DNA of 64,000 nucleotides from Anderseniella sp. Alg231-50 (GCF_900149695.1 NZ_LT703005.1:340707-404706); one strand, 5' to 3'. Positions 28,870-39,734 are shown, counted from the first letter of the stretch. The notes: generated by a model not told the origin, from the letters alone. Numbers and translations: made by a program.

Positions 28870-31573
28870 CCGTCTGATCTTCTGGTTGATGGACGAAGCG
28901 CTGATAGATGAAGCCGATGCCGACCAGGCACAGGCCCAGTCCCAGGAATGATGCGACCCTGAGCAACCCTTCAAGGTCTGACAGGTCGACCAGGAACACC
29001 TTCAACACTACAAGCACCAGCACCGCCAGCGATGCATAACGCAATTGCGCAACCCGTGCCGCTATCCCGGCGGCCAGCAAAGCCAGCGCGAACAGCAGCC
29101 ACACGGCGGAGTAGCTGTAATTTTCCGGCGTGGACATGAAGGTTGCATCCAGATCATCCGGCGCGTGGAAGAAGCGCCGTATCTCCATCGACAGCCACAC
29201 CAGTACAAGTCCCAGGCTGGCCGGTGGCCATACGGTGCGCCACAGCGGCAGCGTGGAATGGTTTCTCAGCACGTATCCGATAAATGCGATCAACACACCC
29301 GGCAGCAGATAGGCAGGTGCCAGGGCGTTGGCCAGCGGCCAGTTGCCGACCATTTGCCGGTCAAACAGCGGGTTCAGGCCCAAAATCGGTCCGGCAACAA
29401 GAAGGCCACAGGCCAGTGCCGTCAGTATCCGCCCTGCCCACAAGTCGATAAAGCCACCGCGTATGGACCAGCGCCGCCAGCATGCTGCCGCGCTCACCAG
29501 CCAGCTTGTGATGTGCAGGCCGGCTTCCAGCAGACCGAGCCGCTCGCTGCCCAGCGAACCGGCAACCACGACCCGGATCAGGGCAGACACGAACATGGTC
29601 ACGAGCGCAATTCGACCTGCCTCGAGAACCTTGGACAACAGGTCCCGGGTCTCATCCTTGCCAAACTGCAGCCAGGCCAGGTGGAACATGACCAGCGGCA
29701 GGCCGTATCCGTAGATCACCCAGTAACGCCCCAGCCAATGGGTGTCTGAATAGTCCAGCACATGCAGGTTAAGCCCGAGGCGCGCCAGCACAACAAGCGC
29801 AATTGCGATGGCAGGCCAGCGCAGTTGCGGCAGGCTCAGGGACCGCGAAATGTAACCGGTTGCGGCCAGAAGCGCCGCCAGCGAGGCTGACAGCCAGGCA
29901 TCACGCAACACGAAACTCAGGGCCATGGCGATACTGGCACACGCCGCCATGGCATAGATGCCCAGCGCCAGGCGCGGCGGCTCATCGGCCGCGACACTGC
30001 GCAGCCGCGAGCCCAGGAAGACGAATACGGCAGCAAGACCAAGGGCTGCGACGGCCCATTTCTGGCTGGGCTCCAGCGAGCGCAAGGTTGCATAGGCCGC
30101 CACCATCAGGCCGATCGGGACCACCGAGCCGAGTGTCGCCCATACCCATGGCCGCACCGAGCGCCACAACAAGGCATGTCCCGCCAGCAGCGCAACTGCG
30201 CCGAACACCGCGCTGTATTGCAAGTAGGCGCCAGCCTCTGCGGACGGTTCCGGTCCCCAGGCAATCTGGCCGGGCACCAGCCAGCCGTCGATCCAGCCTT
30301 CGACATGCAGTCTGCCGCCCCACTCGGCAAACCCCAGCAGGACGCCGAGGCCGGCAACCAGCGCCAGGAAATCGAAGCGCTGCGCCCGCATGGCGGCACC
30401 GCACGCCGCTATCGCAAACAGGCCCAACGCAATCAGGGCGCCATTGCCGTATCCGTCGCGCATCAGCACCACCAGCAACAACAGCATGGCAACTGTTCCG
30501 GCGATCGCAGCGGCCACCTGCAGCGTGTCCTTCGGCCACATCGGTGGGTGCCACAAGGCAGGTTGATCATCTTGCGACACCGCCCCGCCTGCAAACGCAA
30601 ACCCGGTGCCGATCAGCACGGAGAACAGGCCAAGGGTCAGGCCGTCGCCTGTTGCGAAAAACGCGTTTGCCCACAGGACCACCCAGCAGCTTGCCAGAGC
30701 TGTCGCCGAGACGGCCAGCCACAAGGCAGGCCGCCATCTCATGACGGCGCACACTGCCGCAAACAACAGTCCGAGATAGGCGAACAATCCAGGTGCAAAC
30801 GGATCCGCACTACCGATCAGAACCGGCAGCACAAACCCGCCCAGCAAACCGACAATTGCCACCAGCGGCCCCTGCACCACCGACAATGCAAATGCAACAA
30901 GAGCAGTACCGGCCAGCCCGACGAATGTAAATGTAGGCCCGATGAACCCGTAAAGCGCATTGGCTGCATATATGCTGGCAAAAACCGTAGCCAGACCGCC
31001 TGCGGTCAGTGCCTGCGGAACATAATCCGGCTTCAGGGCCGCAAACCGTTGTTGCGACGGCTTGCGTCGGAGCCATTCACCGGCAACTGCCAGCCCAACC
31101 CCGCACACCAGCCCCAGGACGATGCGGATACCCGGGCCAAGCAGTCCGGCGTCGGACATGTACTTGACCAGGAACAGACCGGCCAGGCCGATGGCCACGG
31201 CGCCGATCCAGATAAACCATGTACCTGCGAGGTTTTCTTCCAGGCTGGATCGCGCGGCTTTCGCCACCGGCTCAGCAGTGGTCTGCTCGCTTTCATTCGT
31301 GTTGCCGGCAGCCATTGTGGTGGCGGCGGCAAAGTCCTCTTCCGGCGCTGCAACCGTCTCCGGTTCTTCCACGGGCACAGTGTCAGCCACGACAGTGGAC
31401 GTATCCTGCACGGTCGGCTGAACCCCCGTCGTGCGCAACAGGTTGACTTCATTGCGCAGTTTGAACAACTCGCGCGATACTCTTTCGGCCTTGTTCATGG
31501 CAACAACGGCCAGGATGATCGGTATGGCGAAGATGCCAATTACCACAAATGCAATCCAGATCAGCTCATCCAT
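28862..31573 (-). CDS. DUF2339 domain multi-spanning membrane protein
   Basis: A 903-aa inner-membrane protein with more than 20 hydrophobic segments. The first segment is followed by a short coiled-coil-like stretch (ERVSRELFKLRNEVNLLR) and an acidic, Thr/Glu/Ala-rich linker of about 80 residues, then the repeated membrane domain beginning NLAGTWFIWIGAVAIGLAG that marks DUF2339. The function of the family is unknown; a role in envelope transport is only a guess. Separated from dnaE by 32 bases. Confidence 0.85.
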   Translation of the reverse strand: MDELIWIAFVVIGIFAIPIILAVVAMNKAERVSRELFKLRNEVNLLRTTGVQPTVQDTSTVVADTVPVEEPETVAAPEEDFAAATTMAAGNTNESEQTTAEPVAKAARSSLEENLAGTWFIWIGAVAIGLAGLFLVKYMSDAGLLGPGIRIVLGLVCGVGLAVAGEWLRRKPSQQRFAALKPDYVPQALTAGGLATVFASIYAANALYGFIGPTFTFVGLAGTALVAFALSVVQGPLVAIVGLLGGFVLPVLIGSADPFAPGLFAYLGLLFAAVCAVMRWRPALWLAVSATALASCWVVLWANAFFATGDGLTLGLFSVLIGTGFAFAGGAVSQDDQPALWHPPMWPKDTLQVAAAIAGTVAMLLLLVVLMRDGYGNGALIALGLFAIAACGAAMRAQRFDFLALVAGLGVLLGFAEWGGRLHVEGWIDGWLVPGQIAWGPEPSAEAGAYLQYSAVFGAVALLAGHALLWRSVRPWVWATLGSVVPIGLMVAAYATLRSLEPSQKWAVAALGLAAVFVFLGSRLRSVAADEPPRLALGIYAMAACASIAMALSFVLRDAWLSASLAALLAATGYISRSLSLPQLRWPAIAIALVVLARLGLNLHVLDYSDTHWLGRYWVIYGYGLPLVMFHLAWLQFGKDETRDLLSKVLEAGRIALVTMFVSALIRVVVAGSLGSERLGLLEAGLHITSWLVSAAACWRRWSIRGGFIDLWAGRILTALACGLLVAGPILGLNPLFDRQMVGNWPLANALAPAYLLPGVLIAFIGYVLRNHSTLPLWRTVWPPASLGLVLVWLSMEIRRFFHAPDDLDATFMSTPENYSYSAVWLLFALALLAAGIAARVAQLRYASLAVLVLVVLKVFLVDLSDLEGLLRVASFLGLGLCLVGIGFIYQRFVHQPEDQTAT

Positions 31574-31605
31574 GCTTCAGGCGCTCCAGATCCAAGTTTC
31601 AGCGG

Positions 31606-34600
31606 TCACAAATCCCGTACTTCCACAACACCCGGAACGGCTTTTATCGCCGCCTTGATTTTCGGGTTCACGGTAAACTTTTCCCCCAGCCGGAAGCGGA
31701 CTTCCAGTTCATCCGGCAATTTCAGGTTCAGAACCACCGACGAGTTGCCGCCATTGGTCAATCTTGACTGAACCAGCGTCAGTGGCTTGGTGTCGTCCAG
31801 GAAAATTTCCAGCCCCTGTTCAACCCGGTCGGCTCTTTCATCCAAGAGGTCAACGCCCTGCAGCCGCAGTTTGACATCTTCGCCTTCAACATCCGCCTCG
31901 ACGCGGACCATCAGGGGCTTGCCGGCTTCCAGCAGGTCACGGCAGGCATTCAGGGTTTCAGAGAAACAAACACATTCATACTGGCCGGTAGGATCGGAAA
32001 ACCCGATGAACGCGAACTTGTTGCCGGACTTCGCCCGGCGCTCCTGCTTGTAGGTCACAGTGCCGGTAAGACGCGCGGCAGAGGCACCACGCAATGCCTT
32101 GACGCGAAAACCTTCCCAGCTGTCAGCGCCAAGCTTTGGCAGGATCGAAAGATACTCATCCAGCGGATGGCCCGACAGGTAGAACCCGACCGCCTCGAAT
32201 TCCTCTGCCAGCTGATCCATCGGCAACCATGGTTCAACCGCCTGCAACGGCAGTTCTTCAGCGCCGTGATCGCCGCCACCGCCAAAGAAGTCGTTCTGCC
32301 CGATCTCGGCTTCGGTCGAAGTGCGGTTTGCCATTGCGAGGATTGCTTCCACACCCCTGACCACCTGCGCCCGATTGGGGTTCAACTCGTCAAATCCACC
32401 GGACCTGGAAATCGATTCCAGTGCCCGCTTGTTCATCATGCGTGGATCGATGCGCCGGGCAAAATCACCGAGAGACTTGAACGGACCGCCCTCTTCCCGC
32501 ACAGCAATAATATGCTCAACCGCCTGCTCGCCGACATTTTTCAGTGCTGCCAGTGAATACTGGATGGCGCCGTCCTCAACCGTGAAGTCGATGCCTGACT
32601 TGTTGATGCTCGGCGGGTTGATGACCACTTTCATGCGGTCAGCCTCGCGCTTGAATACCAAAAGCTTGTCCGTGTTGCCGCTGTCCAGTGACATCGAGGC
32701 GGCCAGGAATTCAACCGGATGATTGGCTTTCAGCCACGCCGTCTGATAGGCGACCACACCGTAGGCGGCAGAGTGCGCCTTGTTGAAACCGTAGCCGGCA
32801 AATTTGTTCACCAGTTCGAAAATCTGTTCCGCCTGGCCCTGATCAACGCCGTTTTCAACAGAGCCGGAGACAAAACGCGCCTTTTGCGCATCCATCTCGG
32901 CCTGGATTTTCTTGCCCATGGCGCGGCGCAACAGGTCAGCCTCGCCCAGCGAGTACCCGGCCAGAACCTGGGCAATCTGCAGCACCTGTTCCTGGTAGAT
33001 GATGATACCGTAGGTGTCCTCGACCACATGGGTCAGTTTTTCGTGAAGAAATTCAGGCGCTTCCTCGCCTTTCTTCGAGGCGACATATTTGGGAATGTTC
33101 TCCATCGGACCTGGGCGATACAACGCCACCAGAGCGATGATGTCCTCGATATTGCCCGGTTCCGCCTTGCGGATCAGGTCACGCATGCCGGAACTTTCAA
33201 GCTGGAACACACCAACCGTCTCAGCCCGCTTCAGCATATCGTAGGTCGCGGTGTCGTCCAGCGGCAAGGCCGCGAAGTCCATTTCAATCCCGCGCTGGGC
33301 CAACAGCTTGACGCCCTTTTCAAGCACGGTCAGTGTCTTCAGCCCCAGAAAGTCAAACTTCACCAGGCCTGCCTTTTCCACCAGCTTCATATTGAACTGC
33401 GTCACCGGCATGGGCGAGCGGGGATCGCGGTAAAGCGGCACCAGTTCCTCAAGCGGGCGATCGCCGATCACGACACCGGCGGCGTGGGTTGATGCGTGGC
33501 GATACAATCCTTCCAGCTTGAGCGCGATCTCCAGCATGGTCGCCGTGGTCTCATCCTGACGGCGCTCTTCCTCCAGGCGCGGTTCGACGTCAATCGCTTC
33601 CTGCAGGGTTACCGGATTGGCTGGATTGTTGGGAATGAGCTTGCACAGCCGGTCCACCTGGCCATAGGGCATTTGCAGGACACGGCCCACATCGCGGCAC
33701 ACGGCGCGCGCCTGCAGCTTTCCGAACGTGATGATCTGGGCAACCTGGCCCTCGCCATACTTGTTCTGCACATAAGCGATCACCTCGTCGCGACGATCCT
33801 GGCAAAAATCGATATCGAAATCCGGCATCGACACACGCTCCGGATTCAGGAACCGCTCAAACACCAGGTTGAAGCGCAACGGATCAAGGTCGGTAATGGT
33901 CAAGGCCCACGCAACCACCGAACCCGCGCCGGAACCGCGGCCCGGCCCTACCGGAATTCCCTGCACCTTTGCCCATTTGATGAAATCGGCAACGATCAGG
34001 AAGTAACCGGGGAAGTCCATGCCGGTGATAACACCCAGCTCGTATTCCAGCCGCTTTTCGTAATCTTCCCGCGTGTATCCGTCCGCCAGTCCCAATGCGT
34101 CGAGACGGTCAGCCAGGCCGTCACGGGACTGGGCACGTAATTCCTCAGCTTCATCCCGGCTGTCTTCGCCGGACGTGAACTTGGGCAGGATCGGATCGAT
34201 CGAATGCGGGTACCAGGAACAGCGCCGCGCTATCTCCAAGGTGTTTTCAATCGCCTCAGGCAGGTCGGCAAACAGCGCCACCATTTCACCTTGCGACTTG
34301 AAGTAGTGCTCAGGCGTCAGCTGGCGGCGGTTTTCGTTGGCAACCACCTCGCCTTCCGCAATACAGATCAGCGCATCGTGGGCGGCAAAATCATCGGCCT
34401 CGGCAAAGTAGGGTTCGTTGCTCGCCACCAGCGGGATTTCAAGCGCGTAAGCAAGGTCTATGAGACCAGCTTCGGCTGCACGCTCCTCGTCCATGCCATG
34501 ACGTTGAAGTTCCACGTAGAGCCGGTCGCCGAACACCTGCTTCAAACGTCCGGCACGGGCCTCGGCTACGGGACGCCGGTTTTCCGCCAGCGGCTTGTTG

Positions 34601-35052
34601 ATCAGGCCACCCGGACCGCCGGTCATGCAGATCAGCCCGTCACTGAACTCTTCGACCACTGCCAGTGGCACATGCGGCAGCTCAGTTTCCGGTGCGTCCA
34701 GATAAGCCCTGCTCGACAGTTTCAGGAGATTGCGATACCCGGCCTCATCCTTGGCCAGCAGGACCATCCGCGACAGATCAATCGCGTTCTTCGAATGAGC
34801 AGGACCTTCAGGGCCGTCCTCACAGTCAACCAGCAAAGTGCAGCCGATAATCGGCTGAATGCCTGATCCCGCCATTGCTTCGGCAAATTCCAGCGCGCCA
34901 AAAAGGTTGCCTGTATCGGTAATGGCCAGGGCCGGCATGGCTTGCTCGGCAGCAAGTTTGCCCAGGGCCTTGATCTTCAGCGCGCCTTCCGACAGGGAGT
35001 AAGCCGAATGGGTTCTGAGATGAATAAAGCTGGCAGGAGATGAATCAGTCAT
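31606..35052 (-). CDS. dnaE: DNA polymerase III alpha subunit
   Basis: An 1148-aa replicative polymerase subunit. The N-terminal PHP domain (HLRTHSAYSLSEGALK), the palm with PDFDIDFCQDRRDE carrying two catalytic aspartates and GRGSGAGSVVAW, the helix-hairpin-helix DNA-binding part and a C-terminal OB-fold follow in standard order. The length is typical of DnaE1. dnaE in this position, next to lolD/lolC, is common in Hyphomicrobiales. No proofreading exonuclease domain is fused. Confidence 0.97.
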   Translation of the reverse strand: MTDSSPASFIHLRTHSAYSLSEGALKIKALGKLAAEQAMPALAITDTGNLFGALEFAEAMAGSGIQPIIGCTLLVDCEDGPEGPAHSKNAIDLSRMVLLAKDEAGYRNLLKLSSRAYLDAPETELPHVPLAVVEEFSDGLICMTGGPGGLINKPLAENRRPVAEARAGRLKQVFGDRLYVELQRHGMDEERAAEAGLIDLAYALEIPLVASNEPYFAEADDFAAHDALICIAEGEVVANENRRQLTPEHYFKSQGEMVALFADLPEAIENTLEIARRCSWYPHSIDPILPKFTSGEDSRDEAEELRAQSRDGLADRLDALGLADGYTREDYEKRLEYELGVITGMDFPGYFLIVADFIKWAKVQGIPVGPGRGSGAGSVVAWALTITDLDPLRFNLVFERFLNPERVSMPDFDIDFCQDRRDEVIAYVQNKYGEGQVAQIITFGKLQARAVCRDVGRVLQMPYGQVDRLCKLIPNNPANPVTLQEAIDVEPRLEEERRQDETTATMLEIALKLEGLYRHASTHAAGVVIGDRPLEELVPLYRDPRSPMPVTQFNMKLVEKAGLVKFDFLGLKTLTVLEKGVKLLAQRGIEMDFAALPLDDTATYDMLKRAETVGVFQLESSGMRDLIRKAEPGNIEDIIALVALYRPGPMENIPKYVASKKGEEAPEFLHEKLTHVVEDTYGIIIYQEQVLQIAQVLAGYSLGEADLLRRAMGKKIQAEMDAQKARFVSGSVENGVDQGQAEQIFELVNKFAGYGFNKAHSAAYGVVAYQTAWLKANHPVEFLAASMSLDSGNTDKLLVFKREADRMKVVINPPSINKSGIDFTVEDGAIQYSLAALKNVGEQAVEHIIAVREEGGPFKSLGDFARRIDPRMMNKRALESISRSGGFDELNPNRAQVVRGVEAILAMANRTSTEAEIGQNDFFGGGGDHGAEELPLQAVEPWLPMDQLAEEFEAVGFYLSGHPLDEYLSILPKLGADSWEGFRVKALRGASAARLTGTVTYKQERRAKSGNKFAFIGFSDPTGQYECVCFSETLNACRDLLEAGKPLMVRVEADVEGEDVKLRLQGVDLLDERADRVEQGLEIFLDDTKPLTLVQSRLTNGGNSSVVLNLKLPDELEVRFRLGEKFTVNPKIKAAIKAVPGVVEVRDL

Positions 35053-35104
35053 GATGGATGAAGTTTAGTCCGCCGCGCCGGGGAATTACACCGGTATGGC
35101 AGCT

Positions 35105-36127
35105 CTACCCACCGAAACCTTTCAGGAAACTGGCAAGGTTGTTCTCCAGGTCGTCGGTCAGGTAACCACCCTCCTGCACAATCAGGGTCGGCAGGCTGAG
35201 TTTCGCAATCGCACTGGCCATCCGGGCAAATCCCGGGGTTGTCACGGCGCCACCGTTTAGCGGATCCGCCTCATGCGCATCAAGGCCGAGCGCGACAACC
35301 AGCGCTCCGGGAGCCGCATCACTGATTTCACTGAGCGCCAGTTCAAGCGCACCCATCCAGACCTCATCGTCGGATTTTACCGGAACGGGAATATTGATAT
35401 TGTAGCCTGTGCCAGGGCCTTTGCCGCGCTGGCTCTCATAGCCATAGTAAAACGGGTAGTATTTGCGCGGATCGGCGTGGATGGAAACGGTCAGCACATC
35501 GGCCCGGTCATAGAAGATGCCCTGGGTTCCATTGCCGTGATGCACGTCGATGTCCAGTATGGCGACCCGGTCCCATTTCTTGCGCATGAATTGTGCCGCA
35601 ATTGCGGTGTTGTTCAGATAACAGAACCCGCCGGCCCGGTCGGCATAGGCGTGATGTCCCGGCGGGCGACACAGCGCATAGGCCGAATTTTCACCTTCGA
35701 TAAGCAGTTCGGCGGCCGACAGCGCAGTATCGGCCGATGCGCGAATCGACGTCCAGGTCTGTTCGGTTATCGGACAGGAGAAATCCTGCTGATGCCAGCC
35801 CGCCTGTCCCAGGATATCGCTTGGATAGCGTGCCGGTTTTTCAACCGGGCGGATGCTGGCCATGACTTCTTCAAATGCCTTGCCCTTGGGGCGGTTCCAG
35901 CGGCGGTAGGCATTGGCCAGAAACTTCAGGTAACGGCCGGTGTGCACCGACAGGATATGCGCATCACCGTGCGCACGGGCTGCGTGCATGCTGCAACCGG
36001 CAGCGCGGACCCCTTTGAGCAGGCGTTTGGCCCGTTCAGGCTGTTCGGGAAAATCGACAATATGCCCGCGCTGCAGATATCGTGTTGGAAAATGCGCAAG
36101 CTGATTGTGATGAAAAACTGCCTTCAT
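35105..36127 (-). CDS. histone deacetylase-like amidohydrolase (acetylpolyamine type)
   Basis: A 340-aa zinc hydrolase of the histone deacetylase superfamily; bacterial members usually remove acetyl from polyamines or small amides. The active-site pair His158-His159 (RPPGHHA), zinc ligands Asp194 and His196 (LDIDVHHGNGTQ) and an aspartate in LGLDAHEADPL are present, and EGGY supplies the catalytic region Tyr. Length 340 and the charged loop near residue 75 fit the acetylpolyamine group. Its start overlaps the lolD stop (ATGA), so it is translationally coupled to a lipoprotein-export gene. Confidence 0.85.
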   Translation of the reverse strand: MKAVFHHNQLAHFPTRYLQRGHIVDFPEQPERAKRLLKGVRAAGCSMHAARAHGDAHILSVHTGRYLKFLANAYRRWNRPKGKAFEEVMASIRPVEKPARYPSDILGQAGWHQQDFSCPITEQTWTSIRASADTALSAAELLIEGENSAYALCRPPGHHAYADRAGGFCYLNNTAIAAQFMRKKWDRVAILDIDVHHGNGTQGIFYDRADVLTVSIHADPRKYYPFYYGYESQRGKGPGTGYNINIPVPVKSDDEVWMGALELALSEISDAAPGALVVALGLDAHEADPLNGGAVTTPGFARMASAIAKLSLPTLIVQEGGYLTDDLENNLASFLKGFGG

Positions 36128-36831
36128 CGGGTAATCTCCGCTAACTGCCCCCCCTGCAATTGAACAACCCGGTGCATCTGGTGCGCCAGTTCAATGTTGT
36201 GGGTTGCAATGAGTGCCGCCAGGCCCTCCTCCTGTATCAGGGAGAGAAACTCCGCATGCACCCGCCCTGCTGTCTCCGGATCGAGGTTACCTGTCGGCTC
36301 GTCGGCAAGCAATAGCAGCGGCTGGTTGGCGAGCGCACGTGCAATTGCAACACGTTGTTGCTCGCCGCCGGACAGCTCGGCCGGCCTGTGCGTTACCCGG
36401 CTGCTCAGACCGAGCTTGGTCAAAAGCTCCGTGGCTCGGGCATGCGCTTCCTCGCGTGATTTGCCGGCTATCAGTTGTGGCATGATCACATTTTCGATGG
36501 CGTTGAATTCGGGCAGCAGATGGTGGAACTGATAGACAAACCCGATGCCCAGACGCCGCACGCGGGTTGCCGCGCCGTCTTCGAGACGGGTGCAGTTTTC
36601 GCCTGCAACATAAACATCGCCACCGGTCGGTTTCTCCAGCAGGCCTGCAATATGCAAAAGAGATGACTTGCCGGTACCGGACTCGCCGACAAGTGCCACC
36701 ACCTCGCCCGGATACACATCCAGCGACAGGTCCTTGAAGATATCGATGGTGCGCGGGCCCTGTGTGTATGTCCGCGCAATGGCCTCGAGCCGCAAGGCCG
36801 GTGTTGCGCCACCTTGTGCCAGGTTATTCAT
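36124..36831 (-). CDS. lolD: lipoprotein-releasing ABC transporter ATP-binding protein LolD
   Basis: A 235-aa ATPase that powers extraction of lipoproteins from the inner membrane by LolC/E. Walker A GESGTGKSS (residues 49-57), the signature LSGGEQQRVAIARAL and Walker B LLLADEPTGNLD are intact. Its start lies 8 bases within the end of lolC, and its stop overlaps the amidohydrolase start. Confidence 0.94.
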   Translation of the reverse strand: MNNLAQGGATPALRLEAIARTYTQGPRTIDIFKDLSLDVYPGEVVALVGESGTGKSSLLHIAGLLEKPTGGDVYVAGENCTRLEDGAATRVRRLGIGFVYQFHHLLPEFNAIENVIMPQLIAGKSREEAHARATELLTKLGLSSRVTHRPAELSGGEQQRVAIARALANQPLLLLADEPTGNLDPETAGRVHAEFLSLIQEEGLAALIATHNIELAHQMHRVVQLQGGQLAEITR

Positions 36832-38092
36832 AGCGAAGCGCCTCTACCGGATCGAGTTTTGCTGCACGCCGGGCCGGATAGATGGTCGCCAGGAAGGCAA
36901 GTCCCATCGCCATCAGGGCAATCATGATGGTCTCATTGACATTCATCTCCGCCGGCATGCGAGACAGGTAATAAAGCTCGGGCGGGAACAGTTGCGTTCC
37001 CGACAGCCAGGACAATCCCTGCCTGATGTTTTCTATGTTCAGGCAGATCGCGACCCCGACGAGTATTCCGGCCATGGTACCGGCAATACCGATTGCCGCC
37101 CCGGTCATGAAGAAAATCCGCTGAATGGACCCACGTGTCGCACCCATGGTGCGCAGGATCGCAATATCCTTGCCCTTGTCTTTCACCAGCATGATCAGGC
37201 CGGAAATGATGTTCAGCGCGGCCACCAGGATAATCAGCGTCAAGATCACGAACATCACATTGCGTTCCACCTGCAGCGCATTGAAGAACGTCTTGTTGGA
37301 GGTCTTCCAGGTCACGAACTGCAGGTCCTCGCCGGCGCTTTTCTTCATGGCGGGTATCAGCTCATCGATCTTGTCAGGATCTTCCACCATAACCTCGATG
37401 GCGCTTGCGCCATCTTCCTGGGCGAAAAAGTCCTGCGCCTCGCTCATCGGCATGTAGATGACGGAGCCATCGTACTCCGACATGCCGATTTCAAACGTAG
37501 CGACAATCGGGAACGACCTGATGCGCGGCGCCGAGCCGAAAATCGTGGTCGGTCCCTCAGGCGACACCAGGGTGATCTGGTCACCGACCGTCAGGCCATG
37601 CTTCCAGGCCAGCCGATAGCCGACTGCAACACCATTGCGTCCATCAAACTTGTCCAGCGACCCGCGCAGCTTGTCGTTCACGACACTGGACAGCTTGACC
37701 AGGTTTTCCAGTTCCAGACCGCGCACCAGGACCCCGGTCGATGTGCGCCTGGACGATGCCATGGCCTGGCCTTCAACGAACGGCATGGCACGGACCACAC
37801 CATCCGTATTGGCGAGAATTGCTGCTCTTGCCCTGAAATCGGGGATCGGCGCGCCGGTGGACGAATACACCATCGAATGGCCGTTGAATCCCAGCACCTT
37901 GTTCAAAAGCTCGGTGCGGAACCCGTTCATCACTGCCATGACAATGATCAGCGTTGCCACGCCCAGCAGAATTCCGAGGAACGAAAACCCGGCGATTACC
38001 GAGATGAACCCTTCCTTACGACGCGCCCGCAAATAGCGGAAAGCGATCATACGCTCATGAGCGGAGAACGGCGCGGTGTCGGTTTGAGCCAT
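36824..38092 (-). CDS. lolC: lipoprotein-releasing ABC transporter permease LolC/LolE type
   Basis: A 422-aa inner-membrane permease: one N-terminal membrane helix (GFSFLGILLGVATLIIVMAV), a large periplasmic MacB-type domain (about residues 50-250), and three C-terminal FtsX helices. Only one permease gene is present, as in many alphaproteobacteria, where a single hybrid serves both LolC and LolE roles; the lolC versus lolE name is therefore tentative. Overlaps lolD by 8 bases. Confidence 0.92.
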   Translation of the reverse strand: MAQTDTAPFSAHERMIAFRYLRARRKEGFISVIAGFSFLGILLGVATLIIVMAVMNGFRTELLNKVLGFNGHSMVYSSTGAPIPDFRARAAILANTDGVVRAMPFVEGQAMASSRRTSTGVLVRGLELENLVKLSSVVNDKLRGSLDKFDGRNGVAVGYRLAWKHGLTVGDQITLVSPEGPTTIFGSAPRIRSFPIVATFEIGMSEYDGSVIYMPMSEAQDFFAQEDGASAIEVMVEDPDKIDELIPAMKKSAGEDLQFVTWKTSNKTFFNALQVERNVMFVILTLIILVAALNIISGLIMLVKDKGKDIAILRTMGATRGSIQRIFFMTGAAIGIAGTMAGILVGVAICLNIENIRQGLSWLSGTQLFPPELYYLSRMPAEMNVNETIMIALMAMGLAFLATIYPARRAAKLDPVEALRYE

Positions 38093-38127
38093 AAGTCAAT
38101 CCATCTTGTTGGTTAGAAACCCGTCAA

Positions 38128-39450
38128 TTAATTGGCAAAGCGTGTGGCAAGCGCATCAATGGAAATGTCTTCACGCTCACCAGTAGCGCGATTCTTCAAT
38201 TCGGCATTGCCCTGCTTGAGGCCACGCGGACCAATGATGACCTGCCAGGGAACGCCGATCAGGTCCATGGAAGCAAATTTGCCCCCGGCGCGATTGTCCG
38301 TGTCATCATACAGGACTTCATTTCCCTGGGATTCAAACAGGTTGTAAAGCTTGTCGCACGCTGCATCGGTATCCGCGTCACCGGCCTTCAGGTTGATCAG
38401 CCCGATGCGGAACGGCGCGACAGCTTCCGGCCAGATGATACCGTTGTCATCATGGCTTGCCTCGATGATGCCGCCGACCAGGCGCGATACGCCCACGCCA
38501 TATGAACCGGACTGAATTGTCACCGGTTTGCCGTCCGGTCCCTGTACCTGGCAACCAAGCGGCTCGGCATACTTGTCGCCAAAGAAGAAAATGTGGCCAA
38601 CTTCGATGCCACGGCCGGTGATCCGTCTGGCTTCGGGCAATTCTTCATACGCCGCGACATCATGCATCTCATCGGTCGCCGCATATTTCGAGGTGAACTC
38701 CTGCACCACGTCGGCAACCGCATCGACATTGTCGTAATCGATGTCGAAGGCTGACCAGTCGAAATCATGAAACGCGCTGTCAAAGAACACTTCTGACTCA
38801 CCAGTGTCAGCCAGGATGAGAAACTCATGGCTCATGTCGCCGCCTATCGGACCTGTTTCAGCACGCATCGGAATGGCCTTCAAACCCATGCGGGCAAATG
38901 TGCGCAGATATGACACGAACATCTTGTTGTAGGAGTGACGGCCCGCTTCCGCGGACAAATCAAATGAATAGGCGTCTTTCATAAGGAATTCACGGCCGCG
39001 CATGATGCCAAACCGCGGACGCACCTCGTCACGGAACTTCCACTGGATATGGTAGAGATTGCGCGGCACATCCTTGTAGGACTGTACGCCGGCGCGAAAA
39101 ATGTCGGTGATCATCTCTTCGTTGGTGGGGCCAAACAGCATGTCCCGGTCATGCCGGTCCGTAATGCGCAGCATTTCCTTGCCATAGTCGTCATAGCGCC
39201 CGGACTTGCGCCACAGATCAGCCGACTGGATTGTCGGCATCAGAACTTCAATGGCCCCGGCCCGGTTCTGCTCTTCGCGCACAATGCGTTCGATGTTGCG
39301 CAGCACCTTGTAGCCCAGCGGCAGCCAGGAGTAGATCCCGGCGCTCTCCTGCCGGATCATGCCGGCACGCAGCATGAGGCGATGGGAAACAATCTCGGCT
39401 TCCTTGGGATCGTCACGAAGGATGGGAAGGAAATACTTGCTAAGTCTCAT
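38128..39450 (-). CDS. proS: prolyl-tRNA synthetase (short, no editing insertion)
   Basis: A 440-aa class II synthetase. Class II motifs are seen ([17 protein letters not shown], the [20 protein letters not shown] stretch given here as [16 protein letters not shown], and the motif 3 region [13 protein letters not shown]). The roughly 180-residue editing insertion of the E. coli enzyme between motifs 2 and 3 is absent, which is normal for alphaproteobacteria; a free-standing editing protein would be needed and is not in this window. Upstream of lolC by 35 bases. Confidence 0.96.
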   Translation of the reverse strand: MRLSKYFLPILRDDPKEAEIVSHRLMLRAGMIRQESAGIYSWLPLGYKVLRNIERIVREEQNRAGAIEVLMPTIQSADLWRKSGRYDDYGKEMLRITDRHDRDMLFGPTNEEMITDIFRAGVQSYKDVPRNLYHIQWKFRDEVRPRFGIMRGREFLMKDAYSFDLSAEAGRHSYNKMFVSYLRTFARMGLKAIPMRAETGPIGGDMSHEFLILADTGESEVFFDSAFHDFDWSAFDIDYDNVDAVADVVQEFTSKYAATDEMHDVAAYEELPEARRITGRGIEVGHIFFFGDKYAEPLGCQVQGPDGKPVTIQSGSYGVGVSRLVGGIIEASHDDNGIIWPEAVAPFRIGLINLKAGDADTDAACDKLYNLFESQGNEVLYDDTDNRAGGKFASMDLIGVPWQVIIGPRGLKQGNAELKNRATGEREDISIDALATRFAN

Positions 39451-39544
39451 CTGAATGCCCTGAAAACAATAAACCTACACAGGCGAGAACCTGCGCAAAG
39501 AATTGCTGTTCATATAGCAACATCGGTTCCTGTGAACCCATAAA

Positions 39545-39616
39545 GTTGCTGTAGCACTTTGGAAGCGATCAGGTTTATGCGTCTTGGTTGTAACAACCAG
39601 GACGCACCCTGATCTA
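39545..39616 (+). repeat. intergenic hairpin element, copy upstream of proS
   Basis: 72 bases, plus orientation: GTTGCTGTAGCACTTT, GATCAGGTTTATG, an inner stem of 13 pairs (GCGTCTTGGTTGT / ACAACCAGGACGC, one G-U) and CCTGATCTA. The inner stem sequence differs wholly from other copies but pairs perfectly. Confidence 0.82.
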
Positions 39617-39734
39617 GTGCATGAATCGAGATTTTACAAAGAACAAGTCCCACCTGCTCGCCGATACCGGCATTCACTTTTTTCAAAGGTGCGACAAAGT
39701 GACTGGACAAGTTCAAAACTTTGTGTCATTTCCC

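Noticed and set aside
30176..31771. 531-codon plus-strand open frame opposite the DUF2339 gene
   Set aside because: Shadow translation of the same kind, no ribosome site or domain.
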